Shown in pieces: positions 36,381 to 48,553 of a stretch of 64,000 nt of DNA (position 1 is its first letter; each line of letters begins with the position of its first letter). The DNA lies in NCBI RefSeq assembly GCF_004193775.1, contig NC_041005.1, positions 5,644,501 to 5,708,500 of the forward strand, written 5' to 3'. A model generated the notes under the pieces. That model was not told the DNA's origin, made no database searches, and was given only the letters and a program-made list of their open reading frames with translations. Origin of the DNA: Glycine soja. Taxonomy: Eukaryota > Streptophyta > Magnoliopsida > Fabales > Fabaceae. The position numbers and the translations under genes are program-made.

Positions 36381-38418
36381 AGTAACATAAAGCTTAGACT
36401 AAAGTGAATTTAAAGAATCTTGTTAAAAGCTATATAATGGAGTGTAGTAGCAGACACTAATGAAGTGTGGTTACTTTTGACCAATGAGTGTTGCTGTTAA
36501 ACGTAACCCAGGAGGTCAATGGGGAAATCCATGAAATGTATCATAAGCTTGTAAAGTTTCGGAATCCTATGCCAATTGATGCCTTAAAATTTTTAGTTAT
36601 TCTTGATCTAGCTTTAAACACCAGGATGCTTAGTTTTAATTAATTAAGCAAGGTGATTAAACCCCCTCCGTTGATCAATAAAGAATGATACAAGTTAAGC
36701 ACTACTTTTAGTGGCAAAGGATTTCTTGTTCAACCAATCAAAGCTTTTAAATGTCTTTCGTAGAATCTTAACATCGAATCGTTTCTCTTTTTCCAATGGA
36801 AGGAACTTTAAGTTATTTTTTATGGATTGTAGGAGAAATGAGAGTATTGGATTGTCAGACTTGAGCACCAAATAACGCTACTAAAAAAGATATGAGAAAA
36901 TTCTAAGTTACTGATTAAATATAATTGAATTTTCTCTTATCATATTACTTTTAAAATGATCATATCAAACATAGAATAAATTAAATAATTTTTATTTCCA
37001 TTTTGAAAATTTACGAACATGTGACATCAAAAAGGAAATTTTATGAACATAGTATTATGGGGATAGAATACAAAATTTCAATTCAAAAATAAATTTTACA
37101 AAAAAGTATCTAATAAAAAAATTAATCAACTTATATAGCAAAACAATAAAAAAAATAGTTAACTTTCAAAGGTTTTCCCCTTTCTAAACTAGAAAAATTG
37201 TATTACAATAATAGAAAAAAATAGTTCTAAATTAAACTTATTCAATTTTTTCTAATGACAATTGATTTTTTAGTATAAATATTATAATTTTATACTAATT
37301 AAAGTTATATTGTATATCGGTAATATACACCATTTTCTAATACAAATGGATAAGTAATAACTGAGGGACAATTTTTATGGTATAGGGAATTAATATTTAT
37401 ACTAATAGATTAAGTTTTAATAAATAAAAAATATTCTAATGCAAGCATACTTAACAAATTTCTTATTAATTGAGTTTATTTGTATGCTTATGTTTTTTTG
37501 TGTCGAATTTAGCTGTATACTTGTGTGTTTTTCTATGCGTTGCTTGAATTTAGTAGTGCTACTTGTGTGTGTAAAGTTGCTTTCATTGAAGTGAAAAAAT
37601 GTGAGAAAATAATTAAATGTGTAAAGTGAGTGTTAGAGAATACGCTTTAACACTCATCTAGAAAAATATAATATAAGAAAGAATATGTAACATTCCTTTA
37701 CATGGCCTAATCTTTATCTTTATTTAATTCAAGGACAGATTCATTTAATGAATCTTTTCAATTAAATCATGTCAATCATATATGATATTTTAAGGGATGA
37801 AAAATTTACGACATCACATATAAATCTTGATTAAAACTTAATTAGAGAGTGTTAGGAAAAAAAAAAAAGCTCACACTCAAGAGATCTTAGATGAAAAACA
37901 CTCAAAACACACCATAAGAATTCACTATCTTAATTATGATTAAAAAATTTCTAGATAAATTTGAGAAATCCTCTCATATTTCAAGTTTTCTACACAAACC
38001 TGAAAGACTCTTTCCATTACATGAATTCCGCTCACTTGGATGGTATCTTCTTTTTTCACAAAGATCCCTTTTTATACGCATTACATCATAACTTTTTTTA
38101 AAAAGAGTCTCAGAAATAAAAATAATATCTATAAATTTAAATAATATCTTAAAGATTTTGAAATTAAAATTTTGAATTGATCTTCCAACAAAGAGAATTG
38201 TGATTAATTGACACTTAATATAATCTTGGCAAACTTACAAATAATAAATTCTATCAATTCAACTGTATATTGTATTGGAAAATATGTAAATTTTACAAAT
38301 TTCCACATCATTCAAAATATAATAATGTTTTTACTGCATCACTTTGTTTAATTAAACATGTTTATATAATAAATTAAGTATGTTATATATTAATAGATAT
38401 CTAAATTACCTTAAGTTA

Positions 38419-38419
<1 letters not shown>

Positions 38420-38451
<32 letters not shown>

Positions 38452-38475
38452 CGTGTGTACCTGGGCGCGCGCATG
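38420..38475. repeat. Alternating purine-pyrimidine tract (TA)n-(CA)n-(GC)n
   Basis: A TA dinucleotide run is followed by acacacacacgtgtgtac and, after cctgg, by gcgcgcgcatg. Alternating CA/GC stretches can adopt Z-DNA under supercoiling. The tract also contains a CACGTG hexamer inside the palindrome acacacgtgtgt. No gene start is nearby. Confidence 0.8.
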
Positions 38476-39779
38476 TAAACATTGAAATATATATAATGTC
38501 ACATGCATATTGATCTATACAATTAATTTACTGCTTTTATTATTTTATTTTTCTAAAGGATTGAAAGGTAGTAAAATTTACACCAACTTTCGTGCTTTCT
38601 TCCAGTAACTGATCAGTTAAATTTTGCATATCTTTAAAAACAAAATATTAAATTTTTTTTTATAAAGGAGAATGAAGGGAGTAATGCCATTGCCATTACT
38701 AGCTAAACGTCCAAGGAAATGGTACTATAATTTCTTCAATATAGGTTTTAGAACTTTCAGCTGGCTGTTCCTTTTCTATGTTCGACCTCCATCTTCTAAA
38801 GTATTCAATTCACCAAAGAAACAAAAATAAAAGCAGCATATATTGTTGAGCTAGTTTTGCCTTGACCTATGTCTACATTAATGTATCAGCGATGCTAGCA
38901 TTGAATTTTTCACCCCTTTATTCTTCATTTCAAACAAGAAACCGCGCGCGCTCAATTCTTTTTAAAGTTGAAGATTATTATCACAAACATGCATGCATAC
39001 ACATGGTTATACGCAAACTGCTAGGTGAACTTGGCTATGATGGTTTCGTCCCGCAGTGGTCCTTATACTGAAGAGAACATGGGTTATAACATTGAGTTTT
39101 TTCGACAACAGTTATGAATGAATTATTCCTTGGACCACGTCCCCAATATAAAGCTGTATATATGTGTATATCTGAGAGTTAAAGAGAGAAAGACAGAAGC
39201 AAAAAGAGCATCTTTTCTGAACACATCTCGGAGAGTTAGATAAAGAACATCTTTGCACCAAATCATAGTCATGATGAGGCTTAGAAGCTAGCCCCCTCTC
39301 GAAACATACACATTAACACTGATATTAAATTGTTGATACTTAAAAAAGTACATGAGCTAGCTGCTGAGTCATCATATACCAGACTCACTCAGGGCCAACA
39401 AAACCTCAAAATCATAATTCACCTAAAGCTTCCTAGCTGGAAGAAAAGAAAAAAAAAAGCAAAAATAAATATCCGCATGAGATGATGAAGAAAGTAGCAT
39501 ATATGGAAGCAAGAGAACAAAAAAGAAAAGGTAACTATCACTAGGAAATAGGGATGGCCTCTCGATTCTCTCCTTAGACAGCAAACCTGTAAATGAGAAA
39601 AGAAAGGGATGATCAGTGCATATAAACTCTAATCTACGATCTACATGATGATATTTATACATACAAATATATATATATATATACACACACCTAGCATGGT
39701 GACATTAATTAGATAACTCTAGTTATGCAAGAAGATATATATAGTTTATTACAATTACCACATGGATTGATGAGGAACT

Positions 39780-40881
39780 CTACGATGAATAGGGAGACCT
39801 GGCACTACTAGAGTCCCTCGGTGCATTGCATCGGTAACACTCCATTCTATTGGCGAAGTTATGCTCGTTGCATCCAGACCTGCCCATTTTATTCACACTC
39901 CATCAATATCATTACTACTGTTTTATTTACTCACACTTTTTTATTTTTTAAAAATCATCCTAATTAATAGAGATAATTATATATATAATATGTTAGTCAT
40001 TCAATATTCAAATTAATTATAAATCTGTAACGTATATATATTTATTATAAACTAAAATACAATATTAGATATACAACACAAACACAGGAATATGAAAATT
40101 TTAAAAGTTACATGACATGCATGACACTTCTACCTTATAATGTATAATTTTTATATTTCTTTGGTTAAAAAAATTAATATAAACTTAACTTAAAACACGA
40201 ATCTAATTAAATAACATTGAAATATAATCAATGTTTAAAAAATGAGCACAAGTAATAGTGATTTTTATATATATTGATATAATAATTAAAAAATAGTTGA
40301 AAATTTAAGGATCTTAGTATTGTTATATATTGAAAACCTTTCTCTTTCTCTGTTTTTTATTTAAAGTATGTTGGAACTTAAAACTCATTAAACTATTGAC
40401 TCAAAAGCAACCCTTAAATTTGTTTGGGTAGCATAACAACTCTAGTACTAGTAAAAGATATATAGCGTGAGTATATACAAAAGAAATGAAGTGATACGGA
40501 CCTGGTGCATATCCAGTCGCCGGACTTCCAGCCAGGACGGGCGGAGGAGCCGCCGCCGAAGCCGTATGGTCTCATTCGAGGCATGTCGGCGTCGAATGGT
40601 CCGGCGGAGGAGTCCTCCTTGGGGGCACCGCACTTGAAGCAGCTGGAGCGGCTGGCGAAGTTGTGGGCTCCACAGTTTCCGACGGTGCAGTACCAGTCAC
40701 CGGGGCGAACATCCGGGCCAGTGGTGAAGCCAAAGGAGGAAGAGCCTCTGCCACCACCGAAGCCTCCGCCGTAGTCGCCGCCGCCACCACTCCTAGGCTC
40801 CCCGCATCGCTGGCACGACTCTCTTCTCTGGAAGTTCAGGTGGTTGCATGTCCTGCAGTTCCAATCTCCTGGTCTGCTCAT
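39780..40881 (-). CDS. RanBP2-type (NZF) zinc-finger protein
   Basis: Two coding exons, 40502-40881 and 39780-39879, join in phase to give 159 aa. Three RanBP2-type zinc fingers share the G-D-W start: GDWNCRTCNHLNF with ESCQRCG (about 5-28), GDWYCTVGNCGAHNF with SSCFKCG (about 56-80) and GDWICTRSGCNEHNF with MECYRCNAP (about 117-143). Gly- and Ser-rich linkers (GGGGDYGGGFGGGRG) separate the first two. The small three-finger architecture matches plant Ran-BP2/NZF-like proteins such as Arabidopsis At5g25490. NZF-type fingers bind single-stranded RNA or ubiquitin; which applies here is unknown. The start at 40881 (MSRPGDW) is chosen over an in-frame ATG 12 codons upstream because family members begin there. 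The donor GTCCGT is unusual but restores the third finger exactly. Upstream sequence suggests a leader intron. Confidence 0.9.
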
Positions 40882-41416
40882 TTTCCCTTCATAGTTTCCA
40901 AATTCCACCATGCACATATAAAGTTATATATCCTCAATAGTATGATAGAGTACTATTTTTTTTAAAAACAAAAATTAAATGCAAGTTCTCATGTGTTTTG
41001 GATACTGTCGTGCTGGATTTTGAAATATTTTTAATATTTTCTTTATTTTAACATCTTTAATTAGTAAATATAAAAAAATCAAACAAATAAGAAAAACAAA
41101 GAAGTTCACAAAAAATATCAAATTATCAACCCCTTTCTACTAATAAAAACTGATAAATTAATAATTAATATTAATTTTTTTAAAAAAAATGTGATTAGGA
41201 TACGGTCCTTAGAATCAAAATTTCACCTCAATATAATAATTAATTCAACAAAATAAAAGTTAAATCACTTGGAGGTATGTACTCTTATGTTTTTATTAAC
41301 GTAGAAAAATGCCAAAGTGAGCCAGAAAACGTATGCATGGGAAAAGCTAGCGACGAGAATTTAAAAAGAAAAGGAAAAAAAATACTATGAACAAGTAGGG
41401 AAGGAATGATATTTAC

Positions 41417-41559
41417 CTTTGGAGTTTGGAGACTGAAAATACAATGAAGGTAGCTAGTGGGGTGGAAGTAGCTCCAGAAGTTGAACAATTAGGAGAGAGT
41501 GTTGTCGAATTATGTGGTTTGTGGTGCAGATGAGTGAAGAGGCTGAGGTGGTTTTTATA
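41417..41559 (-). promoter_or_regulatory. TATA box and probable leader exon of the zinc-finger gene
   Basis: On the minus strand TATAAAAA lies at 41552-41559. A CT-rich leader follows and ends at a splice donor (ccaaag|gtaaat; GT at 41416-41415). This suggests a 5'UTR exon of about 110 nt, then an intron of about 0.5 kb before the coding start at 40881. The acceptor was not pinned down. Confidence 0.5.
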
Positions 41560-41851
41560 CTGCCAATTAAGGCCTCGAAAATCGGGCAGATCCAAGTAAC
41601 TAGCTAGCCAGTGCGCAGGCAGAGCAACGAGTGCTTCTTTTTAATTTGCTTCCTTCAACCCAATGTGATATCATCATAAAACTAAATTTGGAAAAAGGGT
41701 AAAAGGAATTTCGAAGTGCCACTCCATACACCCCATATATATTCATTATTAATTGTATAATAAATAAAAGGTATGTGAGTATGATACAACAATAGTGTTT
41801 TTTAGGGTTTTTGGAGATGCCAAGTAGACATATCACTGATTAGAGTGTGTG

Positions 41852-41852
<1 letters not shown>

Positions 41853-41912
<60 letters not shown>

Positions 41913-41925
41913 TATATATATATGC
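41853..41925. repeat. (AT)n microsatellite
   Basis: About 30 AT units with a single G interruption near 41911. It lies about 300 bp upstream of the TATA box of the zinc-finger gene. Confidence 0.95.
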
Positions 41926-43149
41926 TAAGAAAAGGGAATGTTATAATAGGAACAAGCCAACATCTCATCATGCACGTAAAAAATAAAAATTGAGTATGGA
42001 AATTATAACTAATTTGTTCAACTTTGTCAAGCTGCTCTTTTTTGTCCCCACATAAAGCAAATTAGCATGCATTGTAACCTCCAAACACCACAATGCCCTT
42101 TGCCCATGCCCTATCTTTTAAATCTTGTAGTCCATAAATGATAGCAAAAGACCTTTTTGACTGTGGATATGTGTTAATTGGACCCTCATTTATAGTGAAG
42201 TGGCGGGGAAAGAATTTACCTTACAATCACCGCATGGTCTTCAAGTGCATCTTTTTTTAATTTTCCTCTTTTTGATGTTATTGATCAATGAGAGGATTGG
42301 ATAAGATGGAACGAAATTCATTGTTTATCACAAGACAAAATGAATATTCCTCACATTTCAAGGAAAAACCTTAAGATCAGAGATTGTTGACCCCAGTGCG
42401 TAGTGGCCCAGCTTATATTCCCATATTCATAAATAATAATTGCCAAGGAGGTGTCATGTCTTACTTTCAATATTATACTTTCAGAACCTGGCCGGGAGTT
42501 ATAAGGGTCGTCACAAAACTATATGGTAAAAATCGGTGCTGCTTTTCAATTTTGAATATTCCTCTTTTGTACTTGGGGCTTAATTTCTTTTGGGCGTAAG
42601 TCAAAAGTATTATAATATCACATAACCTTATTATGTAATGTTCCTTTTTTTTAATATTTTTTTATACGTGAACATTTGGCCTAGCTACCTACTACGTAAA
42701 TCTTGTACATATTTCCTCTCCATCTTACTAACCTAATTAATGATCAAGATCATGGAGTGTAAAATGTCTACATAAGTAATTTCCATTCCTCCTTTACCAA
42801 CCTAATTAATTAAATGAATTTTACGAGTTTGTTCCCATTTCCCAACGTACTATAAAATCGTTAAACAGAACGAAGATGTGAAAAAAGGTGTATAATCATG
42901 TTGGGGGTTATATAGATGTCAGTTAAGCAATATTAAGCTACTAATCCTACTCTTTAAAGTGGTCCCAAATAGTAATTCATGTTGGGAGAATTGTTTGTAA
43001 CACATGAAGACCCTTTAATTTTGTCCCAACCATTGAATATGAAGAAAGATTTTATTGATGATAGTGGCGACGAGATTTTGGACCGAACATAAAAAACTGT
43101 GTTTATGTGTATATTATTAAAATTGAAAAAAGTTCAGGATCACTCGTGC

Positions 43150-43451
43150 ATGTCAGATGCTGAAGATCTAGAGGGTAAAATTATGTATAGCTCCAAGACG
43201 TAGGCGATGTTAAAGTAAAAGTTGCATGGCCATTACTTCAAGGAACGTCCTTGGTTTCAAATTATTGCACTACTACGATGCCACTTAGTGAAAGAGAAAC
43301 GATTCTCATTGATGACTAAGTGCTGATTGGAATTGAAGGAATAGTTCAAAAATCAAAGAAAGGAGCAAAACTTGGTAGAGTTTCGATAAAGATAGTCGAA
43401 GTTGATGATGATGGAAGAGAAGTCTTCGAGGTTCAAATTTTGACCATCTAG
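43150..43451 (+). pseudogene. Possible relic of an unidentified protein-coding gene
   Basis: One frame opens at ATG 43150 (MSDAEDLEGKIMYSSKT) and stops. A second frame then reads DVGDVKVKVAWPLLQG, then PLSERETILIDD, a TAA, and VLIGIEGIVQKSKKGAKLGR, then VSIKIVEVDDDGREVFEVQI before TAG at 43449-43451. The composition (charged, few A/T-forced residues) is protein-like and unlike the AT-rich surroundings. I do not recognise the family. A decayed, perhaps processed copy is the simplest reading. Chance cannot be excluded. Confidence 0.3.
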
Positions 43452-44517
43452 CTTTTCTTTTTTTCTTTTTTCCCCCCTTCGTTACACTGATATGGCTTTT
43501 TCGCTGTCATGTTCTTTTCCTTCCTCATTACCGATCGCATATTCTCTCACACTTTTTAAAGGGGAAAAAAATTAGCCATAGCAAAGAGGGAAAAAAAACA
43601 TATAGCACGAAAACCCCCAACAAAATAAAAAGAAGGAAAATCTTAAAACTAATAGAAATCACCCACCATTTTTCTTGGGGAATGATAAAGAAGGCTGTGA
43701 AAGCAAAAAGAAAGGGGAGAGGGAGAGAGTACCGATTCGATTCTCTCATTGGGAAATGCTTCCATGCATGACCATATGACCAAACCCATGGACGCATAAC
43801 GTATACTTCTACTCTTTACTTTATCTTTTCATTTAATCTCATTATTGTATACACTACCAACAGATATATTTGATTCTCGTTTCGTTATCAACTAATTTTA
43901 AATTTCAAATTAATTATATATATAAATTAAGGCCTTTAAAAATTAACCTACATATATATATATCAGAAACGCAGCCCACGCTTTTGTGCTTTATTACTTA
44001 CGTACATGTGTATGTGTACTTCTAAAATTTACATATTCATATAGGAACAAAAACATTACATGCACTTTATTTTAAGGAAAAGTCTAGTTTCAGAAATCGT
44101 AATGTCATGTAAAAAGAAGAAAGAAATTTTTGTATGTGATACAGTAGTTTTAACTGTTTCCAAATATATATGTCTTCGTCAGTATCATATACACACAACC
44201 TTTTTTGGGTACAACACGCACAAAACCAATTACAAATATTGAAAAATATAATCTTTGAATAAAATGTATATATGTATTATTAGAGTTACATATATAATTC
44301 CTTTTTTTATGGTTGCATGCACGTGAGTTGGTAGAAAGATGTGAGTGACGCCATCAGAATGATAAAAGTTTTCTCTTTTCTTTTACTTTTTAGACCTCCA
44401 ATATCTTTTATAATATGCTCTGAGAGTCCCCAAATGTCCATCTTCTTTGATTTTACACAGTTTTCTACCAAAATTACTTGAAATATCATAAGCTTCAAAT
44501 AACATTTCTCAACTCTC

Positions 44518-44518
<1 letters not shown>

Positions 44519-44571
<53 letters not shown>
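44519..44571. repeat. (TA)n microsatellite
   Basis: An uninterrupted TA dinucleotide run of about 25 units. Confidence 0.95.
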
Positions 44572-44573
<2 letters not shown>

Positions 44574-47500
44574 AAAACTACCTAAATAAAGCCAAGGGAT
44601 TGGAATTTTTATTTTACTAAAGTTTTGCATAAATTATTGAAAACTATAATCATACAAAGCTCACATGCAATGTTACTAAAAACTCATGTTTTATTATTTT
44701 TAAGAAAAAAATAAAATATATTAAAAGGTAATCATATGATAATATTTTTCTATTTATTATTAATATAATGCATATATATTATTCAATCATTTTACTTCCG
44801 ATAAATTGAATGACTTATAATAAATTTTAAATATTATTAAATAATTTTGAAGAAAGCGAATGCTTAAATAAATGTATGTGAGTTTAATTTAGTTTATTTT
44901 TAAAAAAATAATCAGTTTTTTAAAGGACTTTTTGACAAAATATTTTTGAAAAAAAAAAAACTTAAGTTGAACATACATGGACTGAACTTAATTAATAAAA
45001 GGATTTAACTTGAAACTCTTGATAAGTCAAGACTATTAATTATAATTGACTAGACGAAAGGATAGCTAGGCAAATCTTGACACTTTGATCAGGTTATCAA
45101 CACTATTATCTGTATCTTCTAAAAAAACACTATTATATGTAAAGTAAATCATTTATCCCATGAATCGTAGAAATAACTTATACAAATGATGATATAAAAG
45201 TTATAAACTAAAAATTATCTACCGAACGGGTGATTTACTCAAAGTATGTATTTTTAATGGGCCACTAACTTGCTAGCTCGTCGAGTCAAGCTAAACTGAC
45301 TGTTTTCTTTCTACATTAATTAATTTATGTGTATTTTATAAGAAAAAAAATACCAAACTAAATAGTCTCAATAATTTTTAGACTTGCATTTTATCGACCT
45401 AGTCAAGTTCATTAGGTTAGGCAAAATGGGTCCGATTCTTTTTGGACAGCAAATTAATAAGTTCGACCTGGACTAGCCTGTCAGGCCATTAGGCTGGGTC
45501 GATTTTTATGACAATTCTAGTTGTTTCTATTCTTGTCACCATTATTCTTACGTTAAAAATATTTTTAATTTAAAATATGAAATTGAATTAATAATTTAAT
45601 GAAAATTTATAAAATTTTATCAAACGAGAGTTGCAATAAGCACTCCGGATTTATTTTTTCTAGGATCAGGATTTCTACTTTTCTTTTGTAATTGTGCACA
45701 AATCCTAATAAGTGTGTGTTTATTTTTTCGTTTCAATTCCTCAAACGAACTTTCAAGTAACATTGAGAAATTACGTTGCTTCACACAAAATGGTAATTTG
45801 GAATGTGAGTCAATAGGATGGAACGTGTATTCAAACAAGTCCTAATTGTTGGGTAAATGAGAAGGTGGATTTTTTTGTCTCTTTTAATTCTTAAAAATGT
45901 ATCAAATTGGAAAAAAAATGGAGTCAAGTGGCATAATCATATTCAAATGTTGTAAATGATATAATTATACAATAATTAATTTACCTTGCATGAGAATCTT
46001 AAAAAAAAAAGATGGGTGACGTGTTAAGAAAATAATAGATAATGCAAAAAATTATTGTAATTCCTATTTGTAAAACGTGTAGTTTAAATGAATGTAATTA
46101 GAAAATTTGCAGTTTTATCCACATGAAAAGTAAAAATGTTTTCAAAAGTGTTTTAACTTTCACATTAAAAAAAATCCTTTTTAGATTCACATCAACATGA
46201 GAATCATTGTGTCAACCCATAAATTAAGTATTTAAATCTGTCAAAAAAATAAGTATTTAAAAAAGAGGGGAAAAAGACTAACGATATAAAATAATTTTAT
46301 ATTATTATTCATTCATAAATTATTATTTATAATAAGTTTGTTAACTTTTATACATATATTATCAATGATTTATAATTAAATGATAATCTAAAATTATTTT
46401 ACAATTGTATAGCATCAAACTCTTTAAAAGAAATGGGTGCCTTACTCCGCAAATTAACCTCTTTAACTGTGAATTTAAGCAACAGAGGTTAAATGTCAGT
46501 CCATCTAATTATAGGCATGTGTAGACTATTAGATTGATCAATTTAGTGTGGAGTTTAAACATACCCCTTACAGATTGAGTTAGATTAGATTGGATGATTC
46601 AATTTTGACTGATGCATTCTTACAGACATTTTAATTTCTTATTAATGGATGTCTTAAACTCCAAATATTAAATTTCATAGTATGTTTCATAGTTTTTTTT
46701 TTTGGAAAAAAGTATGGTCATAGTTATATTCATAAAATCACTAATATAATTGTTTTCTAAACCCGTACGTGAGAAAAATAAGATATGTAAAGACAAAATT
46801 AGAGAAAATACATCAAATAAAACCCTAAGACTTAATCGATTCAGCTATAGCAAATAGCCAAACACAACATAAAAATTCAATTTTTAAAATATAAACTTCA
46901 ATGAAACGTGTATATGAAATAAAATGCTTAAATGAGTGTCATGTTAGCCTTTTTATATAATGAACACGCACACCCTTATTAATATTATTGGTTTGGTTTG
47001 ATTTGGATAAGTTAAAAGTACAAAAACGCAAAGGATGTGCAAAGAAAGAAAATAAAAGTGTAAATAGAATCTCTCACAAGAGGTTATCATGTTCTGGGAC
47101 CCACTATCACGAGCGCGGTATCTTTTTCGGTCGAAACTAACCCAATACATAAATAGCCCAACTCCCGTTTCTTTTTGAGTTTCCATCAAATTCTGATGAG
47201 CCCATTGAAGTTTGCAGCTCAAAAATGATTTTTTAAAAAAAACAATCATATTGCAACCTTGTTGAAAAATAGAAGATTTCATGCCTAAATGTATAGTGGG
47301 TGGTATGCTTCAGTTGTTTTGTTAGAGAAGACTATTACTATATATTGATTTTCACTATGTATTTTGTATTTTTTGTGTAGACTACGAATTTGTATAAAAC
47401 ACCAACCATCTTTGATTTCCATTGAAGTTCTAATTTTTTATTTCTTAATTTACTATATATTCAATAACAAGTAAACACATGGGTTCATAATGCATTTATA

Positions 47501-48553
47501 TAAATAACTTTCGTAACATTTAACATTGTTGACATTGATTTATCCCAAACATTTAATGTCTTATATTCAATTATTCTACAATAAAAAATAATTTAGAATT
47601 TTTTCTTATGTATAGAGACATTGCTCCGAGAAGCGAACCAAGTCAAAGTTTGGCTAGTTTGTTGAGGGGGGATTTTTAGTTTCGCATTTTCGCTCCATCC
47701 TTTCTTTATTTTTCCGCTTTTAGCTAATGTAATCATGATTGTTTTCCCTCGTGGGTTTTAATCTTAAAAATCTCCGTCATAAAACCAAATATTTAATTTC
47801 AATTAAAAACCTTACTGAATATGTTTGATCTTCAGTTGAGAGGTTCCAACATCCATTCAAAAAGTAAAATAAAACTAAAAAAACCTCTTATTTGATTTTC
47901 AGTTGAATATGATTATAAATTGAGTTTAACGTTAATTTTGCCTTAAAACTCATTGAAGTTAAAGTAAAGAAAGAACAAATTTTGCAAACTCAATTTGCAA
48001 AATAAAGTTCATTTTACAGACTTTAATCCAAACTAACAACTTTAGGAAAGTAAGCATTTGTTGGAGGACCTTCTCAAGAATAGAGAGGCAGGGTCCAAAT
48101 TGTTTGCGGACGTTTCACAGAAACATTGTCATCATTCACATACCCACCAACAACCATAGGTTTTTTCTGTTCATATATCTATAATGAAATCATAGGCAAT
48201 ATTTATAAATATGACTTACTAAAATTTGACTTTATTTAGACAGAATATGAATACAGAAAGCAACATACTACATATCCATGCCCGAATGAAATAAACAAAA
48301 TTTGCTGGATGTGAAGGAAACTATCCATGTCCTTCCACCAAAGCATTCCCAAATCCCAAAGCAATAAAGATAGTGAGTGACCCTTGGATTCAAAAACATT
48401 TATTTAGTACCATGAGAATATAAGAGAGAGAACAAAGCGGCTATGCCATTTACCAATATACCCCACTACACCACACCACTATGTATTCTATAGCCCCTCT
48501 TTCATTGCCTAAAACTAAGGTTTTATAATCTGACCTTGTTGAGCTTTATTTCT

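Larger units (their letters stand above)
32666..39779. other. Long AT-rich intergenic region
   Basis: No supported gene in about 7 kb. Contents recognised: the distal part of the DUF247 duplication (to about 32980), a candidate hAT-like element (35469-36017), a short minisatellite (36292-36380), a TA/CA/GC alternating tract (38420-38475), and the 3' flank of the zinc-finger gene near 39200-39779. Scattered frames of 60-70 codons look random. Confidence 0.5.
41560..48553. other. Long AT-rich intergenic region
   Basis: About 7 kb without a supported intact gene. It holds long (AT)n arrays at about 41853-41925 and 44519-44571, a possible coding relic at 43150-43451, and repeated-element fragments such as the less AT-rich stretch at 45240-45520. 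The last few hundred bases are the 3' flank of the thioesterase gene. Confidence 0.5.

Noticed and set aside
43528..43797. 89-codon minus-strand frame
   Set aside because: Phe/Leu-rich translation of purine-rich DNA with no domain; probably chance.
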